Positions 1-12,248 are shown, numbered from the stretch's first letter. The stretch is 64,000 bases of DNA from Cyclospora cayetanensis (GCF_002999335.1 NW_020312124.1:18610-82609), one strand, 5' to 3'. The notes: generated by a model not told the origin, from the sequence alone. Numbers and translations: made by a program.

Positions 1-3000
1 TTTGCAGCATCGCAGCAGGCAAATCATGCATCTCTCTTCTCCTTTTCGCAGCGAGCACACCGAGCTGCCGCCCCCCTTCCCCCCTTCTAAACGAGATGCA
101 GTCGAATCCTGGCATGTTTATCTTTCGCCCTCTTGTTCATCGGCTGCTGAGAAGACAAATCTATCAAGTGCCAAGAAGGGCACAATTTTCACGCTCCAAA
201 CCTCGAGCTCCCAACTCTGAAGCCTCCCACGCGGCGGCTCATGCGCCCTCGCCTCTTCTAAACTCGCCCTAAGAGACTCCTGATAGGTCGAATTTTCCGT
301 GACTCAAATTCTACAGCACATCCTGAGCCGTAGATCCTTCCCACGCGCTTGGACCCCACTGGCCTCGCGATCCCCCGGTGCCGCAGACTTTCTCACAGTC
401 ATACGCACCTGCAGCAACGGACGTTGAGCGTCTGCTTGCTATTTCTAGGATGAGAAACCTGATGAGAGAGCAGCAGCTCCTGGCCTCTCCAGTCCCAAAG
501 ACACAGGCGACCATCGCCTCCACAGGAAGCCACCTGAAGGGGAAAGGACAGATTTCCGCAAACAGAAGAAGCGCGCATGCATCTGGATGTGCGCCAGGAG
601 GAGGCTCGGTATTCCTTTTTCCCCGTTCGCGGCATTCCTAAGGGCGCTGCAGCGGACGATATACGCCTGCGGCTCCAAGAAAAAGAATTAAGCGATAGAC
701 TGCATCGTTTGGCCTCAGTGCACGCGGCATGAGCCGCAGACAAATCAATAGACCAAGCAGATAAGCACAAACAGACGCCAGATGCAACTCGCTGAATAAA
801 GAATGCTGGAAGAAGATAATTCTATTGAAGATTACGAGCTGGGAGTCTTCGCTCATCGAGACGTCCTTGATATCACCCTGATGGCCTCTCAGTTCCGCCA
901 TTAATTCTGTGCGAATTTTTTGCTGGGGTTGTTGCTGCTCGCCACCCCCTGCCTCGGTGCTCTGGGGATCCTCGTTAAAAACCCTCCATACGCTGCTCCG
1001 TCACAGAGCGCCACAGCAAAACATCTGTGCAGTCATCAGCCTTTGAAAGGTGCCTTGCCTTCGCTTCCTCGCCATGGGGTAGCATCCACACATGCAAGTT
1101 TCGCTGCAGCAGAGATTTCGCCTCTCCCCTTCTTCCCCTCCACCCCAGCCACGCGCCATTCGCTCAACCCCAGACTTCTTACTGCTCCCTTTGCACGCTT
1201 GGAAGAAAGACGCACAGGACTCCACAACAACCGAATGCTGCAATCTTACCGGATGATTCTATCTTCGCCTCCAGCGACAACATACTCGCCCGTTGGGGAG
1301 AACCTGGCAACAATCTGCGGCACAGAATTTAGCGCAGCGTGAAGCTTTGGGCTATGTGTATTTTTCAAAGAGAGAAAGAGAGATACCACTTTTCTCTCTG
1401 CGGACACCTCCTTAAATACTTACGCCCCCACCCACGTGTGAACCTGTGCCTTGAACTTCTGAAACCCCTTTTCTTCCTTTGTGCAGTTTTCTGTCGCTAC
1501 CTCCTACTGTGCAAGAGCGTCACTTCGTTGGTGCTTTGCCTCCGGAAGGCTGGATAATGAACTGTCCGCTTACGAGTCGTTTGGATGCCGTTTCTGCTCC
1601 AAATCTGTGCACCACCTTCAGCCTGCGGATTCACAGGCTTGAGTGTGTGCATGCAAGTGCATGTGCATGTATGTGCATGTATGTGCATGTGCATGTGCAT
1701 GTGCATGTATGAGTATATGCAGGTTCATGTATTGGTATCTGTGTTTGCTTGTGTGTGCGTGTGAATGCACAGAAGGAGCCTAAAACCTTGAGTCTGCCAG
1801 GGCTGGCCGCTGTTTACATCTGTTTGAGGTCATAAAAACGAGCTTCTTGCTTCTCGGACAGATTTAGAAGCTGCAACGCTCAGAGAGAGGGGTCACCAGA
1901 GCGCTGCAGACTTGTACGCTGCGCCAGGAACCTGCTTAGGCGCAAAGCTTACCCCAGGTTTGTATCCGCCTTTATGAGAACGCACTCTTTGTCACTGCAG
2001 CCGCAAAAGAGGCTGGCCTGCGCATTGCGTTAAAAGATGCAATAACGAAGAGAGCAGCTGTTGGCTGTACTTGTCCTACGGCTCCCATACTTCCCCTCTC
2101 TACGCTTTCACTATGTGCTTGTGTGTGTTGGCCTCTCTCATCCTCTACCGCTTCTCACGAGCGCCCTGGCATACTGCAGAGGAAGCGACATCTACAGTCG
2201 AGACGCCAGAGACACCTCATTCCTTGAGGCTCACGTGCTTGTTGTGGTTTAGAGAGTCGATGACGCCTCCAGACGCCACCGAATCAAAGGTAACTAACTT
2301 CTTGGTCTCCGCACTGTATCTGTGCAGCTCCTGCGGCAAAGAACACACGCAGAGCTTGAGTAACATGTGCGTCTGCTGAAGGACGAAATGCATGGTGTAT
2401 AGCATTTGAAGTGAGAGAAACATATAGAACACCGGGCAGATTATGCGGTACAGCGCTTACACATGGAGGGGAGAAGAAACCTTGCACAAGCCGAGAGAGG
2501 GAGTCATACATTATAAAGATTGATCGATCATTTATTTTGTTTGGCATGCATTGTACATATTATATATATGTATATACTTAGAGTATTATTGAAGCATAAT
2601 AATTCAAGGAACAAGAGATGAAACGTGGAGCTTGCATTTGCTCCTCCGCTTGTCCCCCTAGCTCCCGCCATTCTGTTTTCATACTCCCGCTCTCCCGGTG
2701 TATTTGTATTTCGCCCCATTTTTGCCTCTCTCGAATTAATAAGGAACGCTTGGTCGTGGTCTCAGTGCTAGTAGGCGTGCAGGTGCCTTAGGATCCACGC
2801 CTTAGGGTTTGACAGACAGACGGACCAGCTGATCCTCGATTCCATAGTCTTTGCCTCCGCCTCCGCCCGAGGTGATGATGAAGTTTCCGTCGCTGGCCGC
2901 CTATAAAAAGAGCAAAAGGTGGCATGGGAGGGCTGAAAGAGAGCCTAAAGAGAGAGGGAGGGAGAAAAAAAGGAGGTGTACTACAGGGACAAGCCGGGGA

Positions 3001-3174
3001 ACCGGAAATCGAAGTGGGAAGCGGGGGGAGCAGAACAGAACGAGGGGGGCATTAGGCACCGCATGGAGGACTTATGGGAGCAGAAATGCAAAGGCCAGGG
3101 AAGAGAATAAAGTGACAAGAAGAACAAACCGAATAAATTGGGTAGTCGAGGTATGACACGGCCGGCTTGGTCAT
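1..3174 (-). CDS. SEC12: SEC12/PREB-like WD40 Sar1 guanine-nucleotide exchange factor (3' end incomplete)
   Basis: SEC12/PREB is an ER membrane protein that loads GTP on Sar1 to start COPII budding. Minus-strand exons fit together in phase: 3130-3174 (start ATG at 3174, MTKPAVSYLDYPIYS), 2826-2900 (glycine-rich FIITSGGGGGKDYGIE, the family's first-blade signature), 2235-2330, 1953-2017, 1574-1622, 1250-1314 (GEYVVAGGEDRIIR), 836-992 (VWRVF, then GHQGDIKDVS) and 459-533 (CGGDGRLCLWDW). The order matches PREB: N-terminal Gly-rich blade, then KVVxF-type and GHxGxIxDL-type repeats. Further exons lie left of 459; candidates start at 408 and within about 80-240 (EVWSVKIVPF). The C-terminal membrane anchor was not found and may lie outside the window. 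The start is 613 bp from the divergent ODA gene. Family assignment is strong for the N-terminal two thirds. Confidence 0.8.
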
Positions 3175-3786
3175 CTTGAAAAGCAACGCGCAGAGCCGAG
3201 GAACGAACAGGAGGAAGACGGCACTCCTTCTTGATCGGTTTGCTTTGTTTCTGGACCTCTCTCTCTTCTTATGAACCACGGAATGAAACGAGAAAGCAAC
3301 CGAGCTGCACACGGTGAGCACTTCTGCATGTGTAGCCGGAGAGAAAGTGGGCAACCGCGGTAAATATCTCGCTCCGATGTGTCCCTTCAAGCGCCAAATA
3401 AAGTAACACCATCACAAATGAGGCATATATTGGCGAAACGATGGAAAACGCGCTATTCAATTCCACAGAGGCTGCCAGGGCTGGATTTTGTCTTTCACAC
3501 GATCCTCAGGGCCCCGTGGTGCGGCGGCAGCCGTAGCAGTGCTGCCTGTTCTTTCCAAACAGTTTACCCAGGAGTGAAAGCTGACGAGCCTGGGTTTAAA
3601 AGTAGCAGTAATAATAGCTCTGTGCCTTCGACAGCTATGCTTTTTTGTCGGGGTCTACATGGAACGAGTTGTGTCTTCCACGACGCCGCCAGGTGACCTT
3701 CGAATTCCAATGAAATAACTTGATAGTCACGAAAAGGTAACATGCTCTCCATCGCGGCCCCTGCAGGGTGATCTGGAAGATATGGG
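3175..3786. other. Divergent intergenic spacer, SEC12 / ODA docking gene
   Basis: This 612-base spacer lies between two gene starts that face away from each other, so it should hold both promoters. I see no TATA box, no long repeat and no convincing ORF. The short ORFs here are AT/purine-biased and lack family similarity. Confidence 0.5.
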
Positions 3787-5445
3787 GTGAAGATGGAGCC
3801 ACCAGAGGGTCTGCCTCTGGCTGAGCAAATAACGGAAGTCAAGCGAAAGCTCCGACTCGTATCACAGGAGGCGAAGGCCTTTGGGGACTCGGCACAGATT
3901 CAAATAAGAAAACAACGGTCGGCTATTGAGAAGCTTAAGGCAGAAAATGCAGCAATTAAGGATGAGCTACAGCTGACAAGAGAGGCACTCTCTCAGCAGC
4001 AAAATACGCTTTTAGGTACTCGCATGCAGAGTTTAAACGAGCAGTGTCAGGACTTGTTACACGAGATAGCTGAGGAGAAGAAGGAAGAGCACCATTTAGC
4101 CGAGAACATCCAAATTATGGAAGGCAGAGTCAAGAAGTGTAGGGAAGTGATCGGGTCGTTCGGTGGGGTGTATGCGGCGGAAGTCACCAGTGAAGCAATA
4201 GAGAAACAAACCCACATTCTAGAAAATAGATTAGACAAGGCGCTGCAAAAGCACAGCCAGGCAGTGGCTCACAACAGGAAACTTAAGGACGAAATAAACT
4301 GTTTAAGAAGGGAAAGAGTGACTTTTAGTCACCTTTACAAAAAGGCAGAGAACGATTTGATTGCACACAAAAAGGCTGTTCTAGATCTCATCAAAGAGGC
4401 TAACCAGGCCTATACGGAGCGAGAGGAGGCGCAGAAATCGATCGCCACACTTAAAGCAGATGCAGCAAAAGAGAGGAAAAGCTTTGAAACCGAATGGGCA
4501 CATCTGCAGCAGTTCCTCGAAGGACTGCAAATGAGACAATGGAACACGCAGCAGGCAAAGCGCGTGGCTGACCTTAAGGCCAGAAGGGAAGCTGACTGTG
4601 AACATGAGGCCCAGCGTAAGGAAGGGTGTTGGGGGAGTAACGAAGATATTACCAGTTTGTGCGATACAACAAAGGTGAGAAGCTACCAAGCAGCATTTGC
4701 CAAGATTCAGGCTGCAACAGGGATTTCAAGTGTTGAGCAGCTCATTGAAGCACTTAGAGTGGCAGAAGAGCACAACTTTTCACTTTTCTGTTACGTAAAT
4801 TCTCTGAGCGATGAAGTCGAGGCCCATGAGGCAGCAATACACGACCTGCGCACCTCACTGAAGAGCTGCACAGATTTACAGCAGGCGGAATCCAGGAAGA
4901 AAACCGAAGAAGTTAGAGAGTGGGAAGGACAGTGGCATGCAATACAAGAGAAAGTCAAATCCATGGAGGCTCAAAACAAAAGTGCAACAGAACAGCTGAA
5001 GGATATTATGCAGAAAACTAGGGTCATGTTTGAAATTGTGGGGGCAGGCAAGAGGCATAAGGAAGAACTCTGGGCCACAGAGGAAGTCGCCGAAGTGACT
5101 ATCACAAATTATCTGCAAGCAGTAGAAGAAGCTGTTGAAGATATGTTGGAGCGCCTATTGTGCCCGGCACAGTCCACGGAAATAGCGGTAGCAGCAGCCA
5201 GCCAAAAGCAGCAGAAAATAAGTACACGGGGGCAACCGAAAACAAATGCTGGTCATGCAAAGCAAACTCAGCAAATTAAAGTACCATCAGCCATAAACAG
5301 AACAAGTAGCTTAGACACTTCAGAAGAAGAGGACGGTGAAACACGTCCCTTGTCTAGGGAGGAGCTAAAGCGAAAACTCCAAATTAGCAAAGCAAGAAAG
5401 AGTGAACGAGAAAAAAACAAACAGAAGAAGCAGACAAGCAAATGA
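3787..5445 (+). CDS. ODA1: Outer dynein arm docking complex coiled-coil protein (ODA1/DC2, CCDC114/CCDC63 family)
   Basis: One uninterrupted 552-residue reading frame. This family anchors outer dynein arms to axonemal doublet microtubules, so the expected site is the microgamete flagellum. Family landmarks appear in order: an N-terminal helix with IRKQRSAIEKLKAEN (about residues 40-55), a long heptad coiled coil, a central HLYKKAENDLIAHKK and NQAYTEREEAQKS block (about 180-215), and the diagnostic FAKIQAATGISSVEQL followed by EEHNFSLFCYVNSLSDEVE (about 305-345). The C-terminus is lysine-rich, ending KSEREKNKQKKQTSK. Unlike nearly every neighbour it has no introns and no CAG homopolymer run. 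The first ATG at 3787 (MKMEPPEGLP) fits the usual family start. The fold and family are clear; orthology to DC2 rather than a sister protein is inferred. Confidence 0.9.
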   Translation: MKMEPPEGLPLAEQITEVKRKLRLVSQEAKAFGDSAQIQIRKQRSAIEKLKAENAAIKDELQLTREALSQQQNTLLGTRMQSLNEQCQDLLHEIAEEKKEEHHLAENIQIMEGRVKKCREVIGSFGGVYAAEVTSEAIEKQTHILENRLDKALQKHSQAVAHNRKLKDEINCLRRERVTFSHLYKKAENDLIAHKKAVLDLIKEANQAYTEREEAQKSIATLKADAAKERKSFETEWAHLQQFLEGLQMRQWNTQQAKRVADLKARREADCEHEAQRKEGCWGSNEDITSLCDTTKVRSYQAAFAKIQAATGISSVEQLIEALRVAEEHNFSLFCYVNSLSDEVEAHEAAIHDLRTSLKSCTDLQQAESRKKTEEVREWEGQWHAIQEKVKSMEAQNKSATEQLKDIMQKTRVMFEIVGAGKRHKEELWATEEVAEVTITNYLQAVEEAVEDMLERLLCPAQSTEIAVAAASQKQQKISTRGQPKTNAGHAKQTQQIKVPSAINRTSSLDTSEEEDGETRPLSREELKRKLQISKARKSEREKNKQKKQTSK

Positions 5446-6412
5446 ACGCAAAGCTGCAATTTGCCCCTTAATCCTTTAGAACAATCGTTGAGAGAGCATT
5501 CAGATATTGTAACACTGTGTCAAACGCGAAACGCAAAGAAAAGAACAAGCAGCACTTTGCTTATTGCTTGGGCGCCTAATCCCTCCTTTTTCTGGATGTA
5601 AAAGCTTATATACCTGCACCTACCGTATGACAGCAGCAACGCGATAGTGCAGTAAAAACCCCCAGACTGCATTTAAAGAGACAGACAGACCGTAGTTCCT
5701 TCATTTTCAGGTTATCAGTGTAATTCGCATCGTATGTTTGCCTTTGTACAAACCCTGAACTACATAATATATGGAAGGATGCAAGTTCGAGAGAGAATGA
5801 AGTTTAAGTGACTGGGTAAGGCTCTAAGGGCGGCAAGAAACAAAGAACTGTGTCCTATACGAATGTATACGGGACTAACGGCTGTGTGAGTGGCTCGTCA
5901 CTGAAGCTGTGGGACAATTGAATCCTGGAAACCGATCTTTGTGTGCTGCTCGGCGGTTTTCGCACTCTTCATTTGTGTGTATTCTGCATTGTGGATGGCC
6001 ACCTCGGATTAGAAGACTGACCGAAAATGCATGTGAGAAATTGTACAGTCGGATATGCTTTGAGCTCATGCCAGAGAGATTTTCATGTAGAGCGTTGGAG
6101 CTCTCTGCTTACTTCATTGAACTTCTCGCAGTGTCTGATCACTGGAATGCTAGCTATGGATGCGTTTACCGTTTCAAAAGTCGCTTGCTGTGCTAGGGCA
6201 TCAATTAAATATCTCCCTAAAAAGCAATTTCTTGCATCCTTTTTTCCATGTTTTGGCTCTCTGTCCAATGGCTCCACATGAAAATGAGCCAGGTAATTTT
6301 GTTCTTTCCTCTTGTGCATACTTTCCTTCCTTCTAACTGTCTCCACAATTGTTCCCGTCTCTTCTTTCGCCTGATCTCTACTTTTGTGTGTTGCTACGTT
6401 TAGTTTTCTTTA
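5446..6412. other. Intergenic region downstream of the ODA gene
   Basis: About 970 bases of AT-richer DNA after the ODA stop codon, probably including its 3' UTR and the SPO11 5' region. ORFs on both strands are short and cysteine/serine-biased. I recognise no conserved exon, although a SPO11 5' exon could hide here. Confidence 0.45.
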
Positions 6413-8360
6413 ATGTTCTTTTTGCACATATTTTTTCTCTGCTCCAAACTAGCGCTTGGTTTAGGTGTGGCTACATTGTTGGAGGACCACATTCTTGCAA
6501 TTCTTTCTTGGATTTGCAATACAAAGAGCGAGCTGCCTTCAACTGGCAACAAAAATACGATGAAGCAGATCTCTGCGATGAAGTTTGAACGGATGACGAA
6601 AAGTATGCACTTTGTACCCATCTCACTACCCTCCTGCTCTTTTCGTTGTTCTCTCTCCAAATTCACGCGTTGCGATGTCCTTCTTTCCACTTCGTATCAT
6701 CCCGTATGCTGAACTTAGTGCATGGTACTACCTGCAGTCGTATCCCTGATGGGTCAACTGCATACTCTGGCAATAAAGGTGTGTTCGATGCTGATTTTTC
6801 CTCCTATCGAAGGGACGCACCAAGTGTATATGTACAATTACTTCAAAACCATGTAGAAAAGGACGGCTACCCAGCGAGAGTTGTATTACAGAGCGCCCGA
6901 CATATTTTCGAATCAACAGCAAGTCAATGTCCTCCTACAGGTCAGTTTTCCTCAGTGTTGACTTGGGCTACATCACTCCTTCTTCGGCTGTTCCCATCAT
7001 TACTCCATTACCTTGTGGTTCACTATCTCTCGCTGTCCTTTGCGGCTCACTTTTCAACCCCTGAGTCTCTTAAAACCGACGAAAATATTTATGACTCTTA
7101 GGATATCGTCGCCCTTCTGGAGATTTCCCGTGCTTCCCTCTCGGTCTTCGCCTCAGAAAGAGGTAACAAAACGCACGAAGCTTGCTCCTCCCTCCCTTTT
7201 CACCGCCTTTCCCTTTCTGTTCACTTCTCTTGTGTAAATGTCCCCTCTCCTCTTCGCCCTTCGGTCGTTTTCCCCTTTTCCGCCCCCTTCGCCTTTCTTA
7301 ACCTTTTAATCGAATGGAAGCCAACAACCTAGCAATGAAGACTTCTTCGAGTGCAGGTTCTGTAGCTGGTCTTTTGAGCTTCAGACACCGCGGACACACG
7401 CTCTCGTGCAGCTCCGGTAATATTCTGTGTTCTTTGTCTAGCCTATCCCTGACTTACAGTGGGCTTCTTTGGTGTGCTGACGAGCGGCCCCCCATAGCAC
7501 GTTAAAGGATCACGTGAAAGATATCTGCAAACCGTTTCATGCACAAGGACACATCGACGATCACGTTATACTCCCATCGTTACGCATTTTAGGCTCTGGC
7601 GTAATGATCTCTGAGTCCTTGTTGGAAGCGGACGAGTTGCACAGTAGTGCCAGGTACATCATTGTTGTCGAAAAGGACACAATTTTCCAGTCGCTTTGTG
7701 CAGTGGAATTCTGGAATGTGAGTCCTCTATGTCCCAAACCAGCGAACTAGCCCCTAAACGCTAGTTTTAAAGCCACAATTCCATTCCCTCTGTATCCTCC
7801 ATCGCATAAGTTCCTTCAGCTTTTGCCTTGCATCCTGATTACCGGTAAAGGTTTCCCCGATTTCGCGACACGAAAGTTGCTTATTCACTTAGCGCATAAG
7901 CTCAATTTGGAGGTGAGGAATAGTAATGAAATATGCGTCCTAGCCGCTTCCCGCTTCATTTCTTGTTTTCTGCGGGTTTTCCATTCAACATAAGGCTGGC
8001 TACGTTGGGGACTATGACCCTCACGGTGTCCAGATATTTTTGACATATCAGCATGGGAGTAAAAGCTTTGAAGGGCGGCTGCTCTCTCTACCCTCTCTCC
8101 ATTGGATCGGGATGCTGTACCGAGACACGGAGTTACTACCTCCTACTGCTTTGCTGCAATTAGGGCAGCGAGACACGGCGCTATTACAGAGTCTCTTGTC
8201 CCACCCAGGAGTCTTAGCGAATAAACGCTTACGGGAGGAGTGTGAGAGCATGAAGAAAGGGGGGAGGAAATGCGAAGTTGAAGCCCTGGAATGGAAAGGG
8301 CCAGACTATATTGGCAGACACTTTGTAGCCTCAAGAATTCTCAGGCGGGAGTGGATCTAA
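6413..8360 (+). CDS. SPO11: SPO11 meiotic DNA double-strand-break transesterase (Top6A family)
   Basis: SPO11 makes the DNA breaks that start meiotic recombination, using a tyrosine nucleophile. Exons: about 6453 (or from ATG 6413) to 6602 or 6613; about 6813 or 6857 to 6940, holding RELYYRAPDIFSNQQQ with the catalytic Tyr pair; 7102-7162 (DIVALLEISRASLSVF); 7357-7416 (GSVAGLLSFRHRGHTLSC); about 7485-7717 (ARYIIVVEKDTIFQSL, TOPRIM glutamate); 7820-7912 (CILITGKGFPDFATRKLL); 7995-8360 (GDYDPHGVQIFLTYQHGS, TOPRIM DxD, to the stop). Summed length is near 360 residues, normal for the family, and the final REWI echoes the usual GGWI. Catalytic residues are intact. The junction before the tyrosine exon is ambiguous and may contain a frameshift. 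The N-terminus is not fixed. Confidence 0.88.
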
Positions 8361-9076
8361 GGAGCGAATGGAATACGAAGTGTGAAACGAAATAAGAAAG
8401 AGAACAGGACGAGATGGCACAGAAATCGTGAAGTACGAACGGAATGGCATTGGGCTCTCCACACAGTTGGCGGAGTGCGTCCGGCATATTACTTACAATC
8501 CAGAACTGACCGAGAAGGTATTCCAACAAGACACCATAAAAGACACGGAAAGCAACAACCTCTCACAATGTTCGCCCCTCGAGGGCACGCTGCTGCCTCT
8601 CTGTCTCTGCCTAACACAGTCTGAGATGAGACACATATTCGTCTGTCAATCATATCATGCGTCCATAAACACTCCTAATGAAGCGCAGGAATAAAAAGAG
8701 GAAGGGGTGACAGAAATAACCATAGTAACACTTCAGTGCCTCAGGCTAACAGCAGGCATTCGTTTGGCTGCACCAAACAACAATGGGTGGGCGGTAACAG
8801 GTGGCGGTTGCGCGAAGAGACGAGCACGGCGCGAGCTGATGATATTGAAGCCCTTAGACCCAAAGCGGCACTCAACTGACAGCCATAAGCACTAAGTTGC
8901 GCCGCAATAAACACAAATAAGCAAGACAAAGGAAATCATAGCTTGAACAACAAAGGCAGAAGTCATCTGCTTACTCAGCAGCTGCCTGGTACACGATGTG
9001 AATGACATAAGGCACGAAACTACCAAAATAGCACGGCGATCAACACTGTTAAGACAGAAAAAAGCAAACGATAGCT
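8361..9076. other. Convergent intergenic region, no gene seen
   Basis: About 715 bases between the SPO11 stop and the stop of the next, convergent gene. It should contain both 3' UTRs. ORFs are short with no recognisable domain, and no strong repeat or hairpin was noticed. Confidence 0.45.
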
Positions 9077-12000
9077 CTATCCGGTTCCTTTATGAAGCCC
9101 CTTGCTAGTGCTGACGTAGTGCTCCCATTCCAGGTTTCCAGTTGAGGTGTACACATTCGGAAAGTGATGATTCTTACAATTAAACTTTTCAAAGCTTTCC
9201 GTCATGTTGATACTCGCCTTCTCTACGACTGCCCGCGGGGAGGCAACACACGAGGCTTCATCTTCCTCCTCGTCCTCGGTTTCCTTCTGCTCGGTTTCAA
9301 CGCTGCTAACCTTTCGATAGATTTGAGCGCACGGCTCTACAGGGGAAGACGGAGACGCGATACAAGGAGGAGCGACGTGGGCGTGAGGCCGCGATTTGTC
9401 CTCCCTACCGTTGTCTTCCATTGTTGCGGTTATAACGCGCTCCGTCTCCTCTTCATGATAGAGGGAAGCAGTGCTAGACTGTCTGCTCAGATCAACTGGG
9501 GTAAATATGTGGAAGGTCCTTGCGGTATCGCCTCCCTCTCCTCTTTCCTCTTCTCGCTGTCCTCTTCGCTGGTGCAAGTGCAACTGCAGCTGCTCCTGAT
9601 ATTTTCTGCTGCATAGAGCTGCATCCAGGTTGTGGCAGATCCACCCCAGGAGCTGCCTGTTGCCAGCGTTCTCTCTTTTGATATCATGCAACATGCTCTG
9701 AATCCACGATAAGTCCGGGCCAATGTCTTTACTCATGAGAACCGCCTCACTCATGCCGAAAGAAGCAGGAGAGGGCTGCGAAGGCACCTGCTGGTGCAAG
9801 GGCACCTCAGAAAGCGTATTTTCTCGAATTGTTTCCTCCTTCAGCGAGCCCCCATGGCCCGACTGCCTGTGCTGCTTACCTTTTACCCTGCGTAATTCAT
9901 CCGCGCTGCGGGAGCGCCTGTTGCTTCCCAAGTATACAGCGAGTTCCGGTTCTGCCCCCTCGGTCAGCATCAGCGACTTGTCTGCTGCTGATATCCAAGT
10001 GCCAGGAGAGGAACGCAATACGGACTCGAAAGACGAAAAGGACCCACTTTCTGCAAGTAGTCACAGTGGCAGTGCGTATGTACCGGAGAACAGCATGCAT
10101 TTTGGGCAGTGCACTCCAAAAGGAAAAACAACCAATTTTGAAAACGCAGAAAACTTGCACAATCCAGAGATGCAAGACTCGGATTGAATTTGTCTGCACG
10201 TTTCATAGCACGACATATAGATATGCAAAGGACACAAAAAGAAGCAGCTTCTGCTGGTTTTTATACTCCTCATGCAGGGTGGACGTCTGAACACCAGGTG
10301 GTAAGAGAGTGCTACCCGCTGCCACTGTAGCACTCGTAACAGAGCGATGGGGAGCACCCTTTGCTGCGCTGCTCATCGCTCTCACATCCTCCTACTGCTC
10401 CTGAGAGAGCCTTATGCTATGCTGAGATCCCTCTGCCTACACCCCGATCTTTCTCCTGCACCTCTCTGCTTCCCTGCCTACGCACTTCCCAGCCCCCTAC
10501 TCGCTCCCTCAGTCTGCTTTGTTTCTCCGTGTATTGCAAAAGCTCGAAATGCAGAGGGCACCTCTACAGGGGTTGCACACTGCGAAGAGCATCCGCTGCA
10601 CGGGAGAGAAGAGCCTCACGCCACGAGCACCTGAAAAACTGAGTCCGATTGCTCCTCCGTCTCACCGTATCGGGTGTGCTTGGCATTAGTAAGCAGCTTT
10701 TCCATGGTTTCCTGAAGTTTTTGCGTCGCTTTTGTCATGGAGGCAGCGACTGTTTCTTCAGCAATTTGACTGATTTTTTTAGCGAGTAGGCTTTCCATAT
10801 GCTGAAATAAGGCAGCTTGCAGCTGCTCTTGTGCCTTGAAGCTTGCTTCACGGACTGCAGTGGTGACTGCCTCTGAGGTGGTCGCTGCTGTACTGGCTGC
10901 AGCGGCAGACGCAACCCGCGTTGTCAACGCCTCGCAGCGCTCCGTATCACCAGTTCCCATCTGAGGGAAACACAGAACCTACTCCACTCGCCACGATCCC
11001 GTGGAGCAGCGCCCCTTTTATTCTGTCGCACTGCTCTCGTGCACTGCGTGTGTTGCTTTTCGCGTTTTGTGGTAAGGTGGACCCCCTCTCCCTGACCTGT
11101 GTCGTCAGGGGTGCGTACATGCACGGGTGGGAAAAGCCGTAACAACTAGACGGCAACTTATTCTCAGGCCTGCCACTCGCTATTCTACTGAAGGCAACGC
11201 TTACCAGCAACTGCCGCAGCAGCTCGCCGTGACTGTCCTCTAGCGTGTGCCTCAGGTCGCCGACCTGCACCGCAAAAACAGAAACGGCAGATCAGCACGC
11301 GACAGTGAAGCCGTTGAAAGCTAACACGAAAATATGCGTCTCTGCATACGCGCGTCGAGAGACAGATACTTTCTGTTCGGGTTGGCTGGCACAAGGACAT
11401 GCAGAATATGTAAAACACATGCATCGATATATATATATGTATATATGTACATATGCCCACATATATATATATATATATACTTGCACGATGCATATGAACC
11501 TGGCAGGAAGCTCCCCCAATGACTAATGCGCATAGCCCCCCCGCCCATCTGCGCAAACGCCACGGTATAAAGGTACATAGAAGCTGTCATCCGCCACCTT
11601 GCCTGAAGGGCATTGTTCTTGCACAGCTTCTCAATGGCTTTGAGTATCTTGAGGAGAACTGCTGCTTCTTGGCTGCTTTCGGAAGGCACCTGCAGCGTTC
11701 ATTGAGGCAGGACGAGCGCGAAAGAAGTTAGACAGCTCCTAATTCGCAGGTTTTCACGCCTCTCGATAAAAGTGCGCCTCGCCTCCTGTGTTGAGGTGTC
11801 TCTGCCCTAGGGGCCAGTGCAACTCCAAAACTAGCTGAGATTTTCATCTATGTGCTCAAACAAAAGAAGGCGCAGAACAGAAGACTGTTCCTCTTCCACG
11901 CCAGCGCCGAGAAAGCGCAAAAAATGGCAGCACGCATCACCGCAGTGCCTGAAGGCTCCCTCGCTCGATCTGAGAGAGAGAGGCTGCTGCTTACCGGCAA

Positions 12001-12207
12001 ATGCAGCTTGAGCGGCCGGTCTTGCGACGCCGAGGATGCATGCGGTGAGGAAGAACACACGCTGCTGTCTGTCCTCATCCATGAGTCGTGCTCGCTGCTG
12101 GGAGAGGTATACGCGGTGTTGCTGCTGTGGCTGCTGGGGGATCGAGTCTTAAGAAAACTGGCTGGAGAGGCACAGGGGGCAGCCAAAGGCTGCGGCGTGG
12201 AGCTCAT
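9077..12207 (-). CDS. Hypothetical alanine-rich coiled-coil protein, five exons
   Basis: I do not recognise the family. Five minus-strand exons join in phase 0: 11995-12207 (start MSSTPQPLAAP, Ser/Pro-rich), 11603-11689 (AAVLLKILKAIEKLCK), 11205-11264 (VGDLRHTLEDSHGELLRQLL), 10631-10960 (Ala-rich, then a long amphipathic helix with HMESLLAKKISQIAEE) and 9077-10024 (acidic run TEDEEEDEASC, ending EHYVSTSKGLHKGTG). The summed length is about 545 residues. Exons 2-4 look like one continuous coiled coil; the last exon is hydrophilic, with the helical segment SWIQSMLHDIKRENAGNRQL. Exon 2 fits phase only if it ends at CTTCAG|GCAAGG, a GC-AG intron. No signal peptide or transmembrane segment is seen. 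The alanine and glutamine bias is typical of this genome. Confidence 0.65.
11410..11482. repeat. AT-type microsatellite in an intron
   Basis: A (TA)n-rich tract with ATATATGTATATATGTACAT-type units inside the second intron of the coiled-coil gene. It opens spurious short ORFs on both strands. Confidence 0.85.
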
Positions 12208-12248
12208 GGTGAGGGGAGGAAAGTCGCACTGACCTGCGGCCGTAAATG

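Noticed and set aside
2800..2812. TTAGGGTTTG resembling an apicomplexan telomere unit
   Set aside because: A single copy only, within the SEC12 gene; no array.
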